Shown: piece by piece, positions 1-11,300 of the stretch
Position numbering within the stretch: position 1 is the stretch's first letter
How the letters are laid out: each line of letters opens with the position of its first letter
Assembly: GCF_910592395.1 (NCBI RefSeq)
Contig: NC_088320.1
Span: 8,308,001 to 8,372,000 of the forward strand
From: Lineus longissimus
Taxonomy: Eukaryota > Nemertea > Pilidiophora > Heteronemertea > Lineidae
Direction of reading: 5' to 3'
DNA length: 64,000 bases
Position numbers and translations under genes: made by a program
Notes under the pieces: model-generated
The model's input: only the letters and a program-made list of their open reading frames with translations
Databases searched by the model: none
Told to the model about the DNA's origin: nothing

Positions 1-719
1 AAGTCACAATAAACCACAATCGAACTTTCTCTTCTTGTCCTTTCTTATGATGACACACTATGTGCAGAAACGACCTGAATTTAGACCGTGTGGATCTCAA
101 ATGTAGACTAACCCTGAATATGGCCTCTACAGAGGCAATCGGCTGCAAGAAACTGCAAGGGAACACATAGACCGATACTTTGCAGGAACACAGGATTGCT
201 GCATATCGAAACCCAAATAGCGAATGGATGGAGTGCCCCTGTGGTATATTTTTGCTTTTGGAGACAACAGGGAAGCAGCTTAAAACCCGACAGGCTTGGA
301 CCTGATTCGCATCTGCATGGTTCTCCTCACCTGAACAGCAGACCGTCAGGTGCCGTTACGACCCCGCGTAACCAATGGGAGTATCGTCTAGGTTTAAGCT
401 GTGTTGATGTGTTAGTTCTGGTGTTTAGACTTGCGAACTATTACCAGCGCACACTTCAGAGTTATCCCGGCGTTCCGTTATTTGTCTTTCAATCAAAATC
501 CTGAAGTCCACGGGCACTGACTATGCCGAATCTTATTGGTACACCCGCCTACATAAACGATAAAAGGGACAAATAAAAACCCCAATAAACAATATGAAAT
601 ATCGTCCCCCCTTACTTCCAGTTTATGTGATACTATAGTAGTCTCCTCTCCCATACATCTAGAATAGAAGACAGATGCATGTGACCAGACAGACATAATA
701 CAGTGAAAGGCCCCAAATC
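1..719. other. no gene recognised
   Basis: Only short open frames without family resemblance are visible. No splice-supported exon, RNA gene or clear repeat was seen. Confidence 0.5.
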
Positions 720-2130
720 ATTACAAGCGAGGTTGAAGAAACAATCCGCACCCTGAAGGGAGGGAAATTTCCTTGAGTGGATAACATCCCAGGTGAACTT
801 ATCGAGCACGGTGGACCCGCCATGGTCAAGGCACTAACGACACTGTGTCAAAAGATCTGGGAGAAAAAAGAATGGCCGAAGGAATGGACCCAATCTACGA
901 CTCTGGCAGAACTACCGCACCATCAGTCTCATCTACCATCCAATCAAGGTTATGCTGCATAGGCTCGAACCCAAAGTGCATGGGTTATCCTGTTCAGGAT
1001 AACCTGTTCAGGTTATCCTGAACAGGCTCAAACCCAAAGTGGAAGAGATACTTGTAGAGAAACTGGTCGGATTCAGGAGCGGGAGAAACACAACTGAGCA
1101 AATCTTCAGCATCAGATTGTTGGTTGAAAAACATCTAGACTACCAGAGGGAGCTACATCACAGTTTCATCGACTTCAAGAAGGCATTTCACCGTGTATGG
1201 CATGAGGGCCTTTGGAAGGTTATGAGAGACTACAACATCGTTGAATCCCTGGTGTTCATCATCAAAGCACTTTTATATGACCATGCCAACAGCTCAGTCC
1301 TCCAAGAACCAACTTAGGGATTTCTTCAGAACGACAGTGGGAGTTCGATAGGGATGCCTACTCTCCCCAGCTCTCTTCAATGTGTTCTTAGAGATCGTGT
1401 AAGAAGCCCTGGCCAACTTCGCATCATCCATCTCCACAAAATCGGGGGCAGACCACTCACCAACCTTCGCTTTGCTGATAACATCAATCTAATGCCAGGG
1501 CGTGGAGACGAACACCAATATAGGCCTATCTCAACCCGTGTCAGAAGAAGCAGCACTGCATATGATGTAGAAGTCAGCACACCCTATTAAGCAAGAGCAT
1601 GGTCCACAGTCTGACACAGGAAGTCAGGTCAGCGGTATCCATGTGTGGCGAAATCCTTGAAGATGTGGACCATTTCAAGTACCTTGGCTCAATCATCAAC
1701 AGGGACGGTATTTCCACACAAGAAATAAGAACAAGACTCACCCAAGCAACAGCAGCACAGTCCAAACTCAGCTCTATCCTGCAGAGCAAGAATATCAGCC
1801 TGCGAGTAAAGATTAAACTCTTCAGGTCACTCATAATTTCCATCTTCCTCTACGGCTGCGAAAGCTGGACAACAATGGTCGCGACAGAGCGCCGAACCAA
1901 AACCTTTGAGAGGAAATGCCTGCGAAGGATCATTGGCATCTCCTACCTCGGCCTACAGCGAAGGACCAACAAGTCGGTACGACAAGAGGTAGAGGCAACT
2001 TGTGGCAAACAAGAACCACGCCTGACTACGGTCAAAAGACAGAAACTACACTGGTTCGGGCACGTTTGCCGTCATAACACTTTTGTATTCTGGCAAAATT
2101 GGACAGAATTGCACTGAAACGATCCCTCGT
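720..2130 (+). pseudogene. degenerate non-LTR retrotransposon reverse transcriptase
   Basis: Broken frames at 777-962, 1039-1317, about 1354-1500 and 1599-2117 together follow the order of a non-LTR (RTE/craniofacial-development-2-like) reverse transcriptase. The pieces are a palm start (FIDFKKAFHRVWHEGLW), the region around the catalytic motif reading FADN instead of FADD, the FKYLGSIINRDG connection segment, and a thumb/C-terminal part ending KLHWFGHVCR. Frames switch at least three times and contain stops, so this is a dead fragment without an endonuclease domain. A poly-A-rich stretch follows near 2,328. The family-level call rests on motif memory; the exact clade is not resolved. Confidence 0.8.
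966..1040. repeat. short palindromic duplication inside the RT remnant
   Basis: The segment repeats CTGTTCAGGATAACC-type words in both orientations, and the flanking phrase around ACCCAAAGTG occurs on both sides. This looks like a local template-switch duplication and explains one of the frame breaks. Confidence 0.5.
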
Positions 2131-3218
2131 CCACCATTTTGAAAAGAAGAGAAACTCGCAATGATATTGGGCGCATGCGTATTCAACCTTAGATTCGTCC
2201 CAGTGTGACAACTGTTGGTCATCCATTGTTCTCATTGTTGAGAAGGGACTGGTGAGCCAATTGTGGCAGAGTCAGTTGGTCAATGAGGCTTGGCAACGAT
2301 GACCACCTTTGACGACGCTTGGAGAATAAAAAAAGGTTTGTATGATGATGAAATACACAAACAAATATTGTTACTTACAAAAGACAAAAATGCGGGCCCG
2401 TATACAGGTGCGCTGTGCGACTTCATGACGAAGGCCTACTCCTAATCGTATAATAGATATCGCGATGCTGTGCATGTGTATCTATAGGCCTTATCTGTAT
2501 ATGTATCTGTATCTGGTATGATTGGTCACCATTATGGTGATGACTTAGACCTCCTCCTAAAATGCATGTCGGTATGATTCGTCACGATATGCTTCTCACT
2601 GAAAATATCCTCCGTGAAATCTTCAGCGACCGGCGACTTCATAACGTTGGCCTACTCCTATATGAAAACGAAAGGATGATGCTAATGCATGTTTATCTGT
2701 ACCGGTATTGTCTGTAACATATGCCGCGAATTCGCTCACGTCCACGGTCCTTGGTGGCAGAACTACAAAACAAGTCATTTCTCGAGGAATACTAGAGATA
2801 GTAAAAGAATAAAGGACATACGGATCGTGGAAACAGGCGCAAATAGATCAATAAGGTCAGAGAAAAACAAAGACGCTACAATGGTTGATTAAAACTGCCA
2901 AACCAGCCCAAGAAACAATCCCAACATTAGTACATGTCATGTTGATTTTATTTCACAAAAGGTCTGTCTGAATGCAACATTAAACGCACAAATTATCCGC
3001 AAACCAAACCCATCAACCCAAGGGATCACGATCTAATAATAATTTTAAGACTATTGCCAATTTAAATCATGGTACGCCTAACACCCTCAGTTTACATCCG
3101 TGACAATCATATCTGCCGGAAATTTACCCCACAGTGAGTGACCTTCTGAAAAATTGCCGCCAGGAAATCACACAAGTAATTGACGGGTCAGTTGACTAGT
3201 TGATAAAATGCCGCCATC
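2131..3218. other. no gene recognised
   Basis: AT-rich sequence without exon-like structure. Two loosely similar segments near 2,405-2,460 and 2,630-2,670 share a GGCCTACTCCTA word and look like an old duplication. Confidence 0.4.
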
Positions 3219-3298
3219 AAAATACTCCCGAATTATTTACGTGTATAGTGTACAAACGTGAACTCACTTTCATCAGGACGATACCAAGCAACTTATTG
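3219..3298 (+). repeat. 80-bp direct repeat, copy 1
   Basis: This 80-bp stretch recurs at 3,873-3,952 with only two differences seen by eye. The sequence between the copies shows no gene. The pair may be LTR-like or just a local duplication. Confidence 0.7.
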
Positions 3299-3872
3299 GA
3301 TATCAGCATCTTGATAATCCTACGTCATATAATTCGTCACAGTTCAAGTGCCACTTTCATTCATATAATGGTTTATTTTATCAATGAACTACAAAATTTG
3401 ATCTTTGTAACTATAATTTGAATCTTCCTGGTGTGTTGTAAGGTGATTTTATAATAACTTCTAGGATTATCTCTGGAGACTGGCTGGTCCGTTAGCGGTC
3501 GCTGCAGTTTTATTTGAAACACCTTGTTGACCTGTCATAGCGTTCATCAGCTCTCCTGTCATCTATTCCGTTTCGTACAACTCCGTCTTGCTTGAAATCA
3601 CCTGCTGCCCCGATCTGATCGAATAAAGATAACAAAGAAGAACAAAGTTTAATCTCGGCCATCGATACTAGTGAGATAGTACTGTCATTGACTGTAGCCA
3701 ATGGGGGTACTTGTTGTATTATAGGAATTGACTACCCTGGGTATAAAACAAAGAAGGAGGTGATTGGACCCTTCCAGTAATACGAGGAGTACCCAATTGG
3801 CCACAGGTCTTTTTGCGTTTTTTCTTTGATTTTAACTCCACAGCTCAGCATCAATGACACAATGGGGTTTGC

Positions 3873-3952
3873 AAAATACTCCCAAATTATTTACGTGTAT
3901 AGTGTACAAACGTGAACTCACTTTCATCAGGACGATACCAAGTAACTTATTG
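3873..3952 (+). repeat. 80-bp direct repeat, copy 2
   Basis: Second copy of the 3,219-3,298 repeat, about 654 bp downstream in the same orientation. Confidence 0.7.
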
Positions 3953-4627
3953 CTTTACTCAATCCTTTTGCTCATTCCACTGTCAAAGGTTGAGGATCAG
4001 ATAGAGTAAAAAAAGGGGCCTGTATTCATATTGTGGGCTGGCATCTTTCAGTCAAGTTTTCGTGCACGTATAAACAAAATAAACTTACTTGCTAAATTCA
4101 ACCCGATACTCATTGTGTTGATAATTTACTGTTTTGCTGAAAAAGTAGAAAAAATACTTGCTGGCAAAATATACGCAATATAAAGGTCCCACATCACCGA
4201 ATGAGAACAGCTGGTAGGATTGAGACGAGGGTATACACATAAATCTCAGTTGTGAAACCACCAACTTGTTCTAAAATGATATCCGAGATGTTCTGATGCC
4301 TCAAAAACCGTGAAATAATGTCATTTACGAAAAACGGCTTTCTCAAAGTCGGATACAATCTGTAAAGAAACGCTTCCCTGATGAGGGCATCGCCCCTACA
4401 CTCTTGCTAAGAACACGTATTGCCAGCATTTTCTCTCTATTCTCTCTTATAACTCTGTTCTCCTTATAATGCTGCGTACTAAACTGTTGAGGTGGATGTA
4501 CCAAAAGGAACAATAGGTTTCCAAGGCAGACTCTTTGATTTTAACAGGGCCAATATGAAATATATGCGGTGGGATGCAAATATATTGTCGTTGGGGTTGT
4601 CTCGTGTCCCTCCTCCGTATGCTACAC
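3953..4627. other. no gene recognised
   Basis: No coding exon is supported here. It may belong to the 3' part of the minus-strand receptor gene whose cytoplasmic end is not resolved. Confidence 0.4.
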
Positions 4628-4630
4628 TAA

Positions 4631-5171
4631 GGGAGCGTCCATTAAGTACGTACGCACGAAAATGCCAATTTTGAGACCCCCCCTGTATGCACCTTGTACG
4701 CATTGCCTCATACCACCCTCCCCCCCCGTACGAGCGTACGCCTATAGAACCTTGAATTCCCCAGCAGACGAACAGACATAGTACCTGATTTTGCTACATT
4801 GTGGCGCCACAATCGGATTGGCGTCGTATTGGCAAGTCGACTGCGCAATTTTTCTCCGACGGCGACACGCATTACCGGGAAATTAAACGGCGCTGGAAAT
4901 TGCTAAAACATTGTAGTCGGGTAACATCCGAACCCAGAAGCGTATGAGTTCACACATCTTGTGAAGAACAAGTATGATTATCCAAATAAGAATAAGAAAG
5001 AGGAGAAGATTATTATGATGATATTTATTTTTTATCTGTTCAAAAATGGTTCTTGGGATGCGTACGTACGCAAGACCATTAACCCCCCCTCCCACCTGTA
5101 CACATAGCGTACGGATTTCATAAACCCCCCCCCTCCTCCCCTCAGTGCGTACGTACTTAATGGATGCTCCC
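4631..5171. mobile_element. PIF/Harbinger-like MITE with TAA target duplication
   Basis: The ends form a terminal inverted repeat of about 25 bp: GGGAGCGTCCATTAAGTACG on the left and its complement, with one mismatch, on the right. The element is flanked by TAA at 4,628-4,630 and 5,172-5,174. A 3-bp TWA duplication is the hallmark of PIF/Harbinger elements. The 541-bp interior is C-run and GTACG rich and has no transposase, so it is non-autonomous. It lies just downstream of the membrane-helix exon of the receptor gene on the minus strand. Confidence 0.75.
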
Positions 5172-5217
5172 TAATGAGAGCTGATCACCAGAACTAAAAT
5201 AAACAAATGATACTGAC

Positions 5218-5338
5218 CCTGATACTCCATTCTGCTGATTCCAAACCTTCCATGTGACAAAGGCAAGTATGCCGGCAACGAGGCACACAGCACCAATGCT
5301 TAACCCGAGGACCAGCGTTCTAGAACTTGCCCACACTT
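5218..5338 (-). CDS. receptor exon 11: transmembrane helix
   Basis: Acceptor TAATTCCACAG. Encodes a single long hydrophobic helix (LVLGLSIGAVCLVAGILAFV) followed by TWKVWNQQNG. The donor GG/GTCAGT at 5,217 is my best guess; alternatively the exon reads on to a stop inside the adjoining MITE at about 5,157. Confidence 0.7.
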
Positions 5339-8300
5339 CTGTGGAATTAGAGGAAAACAAAATGTAGAAATTCAGCTTAAAAGTATTCGCCCCCCCCCCA
5401 CACACTTTTGTTTCTAAAGGGGACCTCTTATGAATCGACAAAGGTTTGTCTGTGCAGCAAAAGACAGTTTCTTTAGTTGTTCTCTAACAATCAGGTCACT
5501 CCAGAATGTCAAAGACTTTCGGAGGGAAGGCGAGATAAGATATCACATCTGTATTGGCGAAAGGAGGACGAAAACGATGCCGATTTCATGGTCGGGTGGT
5601 AGCTATCGAAAGTAATATGCCTATTGACGAGGCCAGGAAGTATGGCAAATTATTCGACGCATACGTTATGTATTTCAGTGGTAAACTACATCTTTACATT
5701 GGTTAGCTTCTGCAAATTGTTGAGAGTGTATGCTATCGAGTTAGAGGGGCCTACCTGATTCACCTGTCGCTTTGGAAACTGAAGGCGTTGATTTGGTTAC
5801 TGATGTAGTTGAGGGTGGCTCAGTCGACGTAGATGTCTTCAGGGTTTGCGATGTTAAACCACTGTGAGAACTAGGAACCATTGCCTGACTTGCTGTCGCA
5901 GTATTCATAGCATGTTGCGAGGTGAGCGCGGTCGAAGAAGCAGATGGAACAGATGAAGTGGCCGTTGACGGCGGGTTTGATGAAACAGTTGTTGTTGAAG
6001 ATACTGCTGACATACTTGGCTTTGTAGAATTGTCTGTGCTGGTATCTGTTGTTGACGGCTCGGCTGTAGTGGACGCTGAGACAATAATAAGTTAAGCAAA
6101 GGCTGATTTGAAAATTAGGGACGCTACTAATTGTATTCGACCTCGGGACCTTACTCCCTAATACTGCAATCATCGCCGATAAACAGTTCTCTGCAGTTGA
6201 TAGATTGTAATAAGTAATTCTAAAATACCTTGGTACCGTAAAGTCAACTTTTAAATGGAAAATGCATAAGCCTCGTTCTGAGAGCGGAGTGTTTTGGACA
6301 CGCAACCAAGATGCTCTACCAAAGTTCCCTCGGGTTGCACTAAAATGTGGAAACCATGCACAAGTCACGTCAAAGGAATTTCACCTCACTTCAGAAGTTT
6401 GAGGCTCTCAAAACACTGCTTCAAACACAAATCAGTCAAGGAAGCATCAACCACCCTAAGTTTTTTAATGAGCACTACACATATTTGCCGAGAAAAACGC
6501 TCCAAATAGCCCATTTGCGCGGATTTTAGCATCACTTGAGCGAGCCGATGCGGACTTCCTATGCGCGCTAACATAATGTAAACAACGGCGCTACCGGCGC
6601 TCCGGCTGGGCCGGCGATGGATGGAATTTGCCAAATTCGCACATATTCAAGTTATTTTCGTGGCCTATCTTTTTAAGTTTGAGGTATTTTAGAATAGAAA
6701 TTGAACCCTCGGCTTCGGACCTTGGTTGAGTTACCAAGACACTCTCGGGTGGAGCTAAAATTTCGTCCAAACCCTCGCCTGTCGGCTCGGGTTTGGACTG
6801 TATTTTAGCTCCACCCGAGAGTGTCTTGGTAACTCAACCAAGGTCCGAAGCCTCGGGTTCAATTCCTTAAACCTCCTATATGGTAATAATTTCTTCAAGA
6901 AGAATTGCCAAAATGACTCCGACTATTATTATAAACGAGTGCGGTAGTTCCACATGCCACATTAAATTTTCATGCCGGTACAATAACTTTTACTAAGCGT
7001 CTTCAGCATCGACAATGTTTGACACTTTACGGGTTGACGCTGAACGTCTAGTTTGGCACTTACGAGAGGGCAATCATTTTCCCACATCTCGTTAGGAAAT
7101 ATTAGTAAGTAGTTTCGCTTTCAAAGATGAGAGGACAGTTTACCTTGAGTGGTACGGTCTGGTAGAATCTTGACCTGGTAAGACGCATTGAAGCCTCTGT
7201 AGTTTTCACTGCTGTCCGTGTGGAATTCAACCAGCAAAGATGGCCCAGTTGACTTAATTGTATCTAATGACCCAGGGGGCAGGTCTCCGCAGTATTCACC
7301 AATCAGAGGAGATGTTACACTGGGGCCGTCACGCACCAGTACGTAGTCCGTATCGCAGATCAACATGGCGGTTACATTCATTCCATTGACCTTTGGAATC
7401 GAAGGACTCTCAAAATCAAAGTCTGTGAAACACAATTCGATAATTGCTCCATAAGGTGCGTGGATCACCCAGGATTTTACGACATTTTCCTCATAGTTTG
7501 GGTACCCTGGACTAATAAATGTGCCACCTAGGGTGGTGTTTATGACTGTCATTTGTTCCTCCGGTTTTGGATCAACAGGAAAGTCTAAGCCGTTTCTTGA
7601 AAATTCTAATGTTGCTTGAAATCTTGAACTAGGAGTGCGTTGATCGGGTTCAAATGTGATGAACATGTCCCCGCTATTAATAACATGGACCGCGGAAACA
7701 CCTTGCTGTCCGCAGATAGTATCAACAAGGATTCCGTTGATCTTATCCAAACCTAAAATAAAGAAGAACCTGTTACGATCCCTCAATAGATGATGATGCT
7801 CCAAGCAACATATAGGAGGAAGCGAGCTAGAAGGATTATGAATCCCGGTCACGCCTCCTACCAGCGATATGGGAGTAGGGTACTGCTTCTACATTTCAAG
7901 TGGCCTAAAGAAATGCATATAGCTTGAGAGTAATACGATAGGTATTCTGATTACACCCAACAGGCAAAGCTACTCCGCTCCTCTTGAACAGTCGATGGCT
8001 GTCTTCTTTCTTGCTGAGGGAATGCCAAATCTCTGGAGTAATCTTTGAGTGTCTTGCTGATTACCCGGCACTTTTTGCCTTTAGCGTAGCTTTCTCTACC
8101 TCTTCTGTCAGGGGAGTTGGGGCTAGAGATGCAATGAAAACCCAGTTGCCCTGGATGTCGGTCGTTGCCCTTCAAGTTCAAAAGCTCACCTTCAAAAACG
8201 CTGACTCTACTTTCGTTGCATGCTGATGAAGCGCGATCTACCAAGCTGAAGGTGATTCTGACTGGAAAGTTTCTTGGGTGCTGCACGCGCCAGTAGCATG

Positions 8301-11300
8301 GCCCGTCATCCGAAGGGGCGGCTGGGAAATTTGGTGATGCTATTTCCAACTTGTCGTCAGTTGTATACGTTGCATTGCAGGCCCACTCTGGAATGTAGAG
8401 TATTGCAGACTGTCGAATCCTAGTATAGACAGTAGTGATAATCGTCCCTCTCTGTCAGTTATCTCACAATCTGAATTCTTTATCATTCTTTATTGGCAAA
8501 CTGCATCACCAGCTCTCAGCCCAGCACTTTCCTGGGGACAAGTGGCATCCATATGAAACGTTTTTGGGCGGTGATAAAAGATATTCATTCAATACAGGCT
8601 ACAGTTCCATTTGCTTCGTGTGTGAGAGGGAAGGTAACAATCATTATTAAGGTGACCAACTTTCCTATATATAGTAGGCTGTGCGATTCAGTATGTGCCA
8701 TTCACATCAAAATGTTCGGGATTTAAGCAACCTGGGAATTTTAAGTATTCTGTTTTACCTACTGACCTGTACTATAAAAAGCTCTAAAACCATCTCCAGA
8801 GCCATGACCACTTGCTTCAAACTTGATGTCCAGTTGAGTGTCTCTTATGACAATAGCATCCCTCCGTTGACAAAGCACTTGATAGACACTTGGACCCATC
8901 ACTTTCACATTGTCCATGGTGCAATCCAGGTCAATGTGAGTGAACTCTATTCTCACTATCTTCCCTGGTTTAGGTTTAATTTGCCATGAACAGCTCTGTC
9001 CGCGGAGATACGGTCTGGGCCAACCAGGTGATGCCAAATCTCCTGTTTCGTCGTCTAAGATGATAGGGCTCCCACAGTCTGTGAGGATATAGAAGGCGGT
9101 ATATCAAATATGTTTATGAGATGTATCCTTTCTGTAAGATCACTGGTAGTCAATGATTGCCATAAGTATCAAGCAGAAGGACCAATTATTAAGGAAAATG
9201 TGAACCAATGTGCTTTAAATACTACTCTGCCAAAGATAAATGAATATTTTCTGCGAATCATTTTGTAGGCCAAGGTAAATCAGGAGACTGATAGCATTGG
9301 CTTAAAACTGGTTCAACTGCCTTCTTATCGACGGCAGGACTTACACAGGGAATTTGGTTATTTATTAATAGTTTCAAAAATATCAGACCTTAGCAAATTC
9401 ATCCTCATCATTTTGGGTTTTGTGGTCCATTCAGGATGTTTGCTTTCATATTTGTCTTCATTTAGTCCGTCCTCGGAACTGAAAAACAGTGGTAACTGGG
9501 ATGCACGTTCTAACGCTTCAAACTCTGAAACGTTATTTGCAGCTTTGGCACGATGTTCACTTACCATAAATTGCCTTCATTTCAAAATAGCTGCTGACAT
9601 CATTGGTTATTGTCTGTAGTCCATTATTCCCAAGGTCACCGTGCATCACAGTGTGGAGGCGACACGACCATTCTAAATCATGCACGTAGTCAAATGATCT
9701 GCAAATAATGGACTTGTTCCGAAGGCAAAAGGTAGCGCAATCTTCCAAGGTCACGTTCAAGGTCACTACAGTGTCCGATTGGTCGCCCAACTTCGATGCT
9801 GCCGCTGGTGTGAAGTACGCCACGTCATTTACTGTAATGTAATGTTGGTGGAGGCGATGAAAGGAAAGCCGTCATTTTGAAGCAAATAATACCTCTCAAA
9901 AAGTTCCCGATCAGCTAATAGTTACCTCAAGCATTTACATTTTGATGATCAAAACCATTTTTCTGAACCGAGTAGTGCCCGAATGGTCTTTCAAACCCGG
10001 AGCCGAGGAGTTGACCACTGCTTATGTTTACCAGGAACTCCTTTGAAAAGATGGTAAAATACGGCCAGAATATTTTGACCTGAGGATGTGTGCAAGTCTC
10101 CCTGTCGAGTTAGTCCTATGATTGTTCAGAGATGGAGTGCAGGGACAGTTTTCCTCCATATCAAGCATAGATTAAGAGTTTGCCAAGAGGATTATAAATT
10201 TGTTATTGAGCACATGTGATATTTTGATCTCGATGGTCCGAGAAGAAAGGGACACTTACATATTCTTTCAAAATGCATCCACTCCCCAATAATAACAAAG
10301 CCTAGCGACATCAATAGGTCTGGCCGCTCGCTGATACTGGTTGAGAAAAGCTCACAAGCTCTAATCATGTTTTCGAATGTAAACGACCGACAGACAAATG
10401 ACGTCTGCTGAAGACACGATGCCGCACATTGTTCAAGGTCGAGGTCAAAGGAAGTGAGTGCTGGGGGTGTTCTGACCGAATAACTTCCGTAGCCAAAAAA
10501 TTGCCGAAGGTTTGGATCTGCGAAAAGAATGAAAAGAACAGTTGCCAAAAGATAGACACTGGGAAGCACTTGTTTCAAAAGTAGACGTTGCATGATATCA
10601 TTCCATGAGAGATTTCGTCATCCGGCGTGTGAATAGCTAAGAAGGTCGATGTCAAAATGTGAATATTGGGAAGCAGTGGTCAGTTCCAAATGGCGACAGC
10701 TCACGGCAGGCTGCGGGAAATTGTTAACTGGTTTCCTGACGCGGCCTCTTACACTTTTTGCGGGGCCTTTGGGACATAGATCGACGGTTTTATAACAACT
10801 CTGTATCGCTAGTTGTCCGTGTCTTTCGCCCGACACGAGCTATTAGAGATCTTTTGAACTGCAGCCTGCTCTATACTAGCTTTGCGTCCAGTGCACACGT
10901 ACAGCAGTTTTGTTGGTTGCTAATCAAAGCCAAACACTATACTACTAAAGAAAATAACGGATCATCTCGAAAGGCAGTCAACGAGCTGATGATGTATGTT
11001 TTAGCTGTTTCTTACCTACTGCCCGACGATATATATTCACGAATAAATTGGTGGTCAGTCCACTATTCCCTGACCGTGCTGACGTTATACACACAGGAAA
11101 TCGATAGATTTGAAAGGAGAAAGTTGCACAGACGAACTCTGTCTCAAAGAAACATTTCCTTGCGCATTCTTCAGGTGAGATACTGATGTAGAGGTTATCT
11201 TTGCCATCTGCCTCGTAGGGGAAGGAATGGCCCGCTAGCTTATCATACAATCCAATGAAATTAGCTGAAACAAATCGAACGTACATTTATCATTAAGTCG

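Noticed and set aside
196-504. 102-residue ORF at the window start
   Set aside because: No domain, composition bias or splice support; likely chance.
4375-4410. CTGATGAGGGCATCGCCC as a hammerhead core
   Set aside because: Stem II could form but the required GAAA after it is absent.
7951-8189. Continuation of receptor exon 8 as coding
   Set aside because: The CUB pattern breaks at the GTGAGC donor and resumes precisely, in phase, at 7,752.
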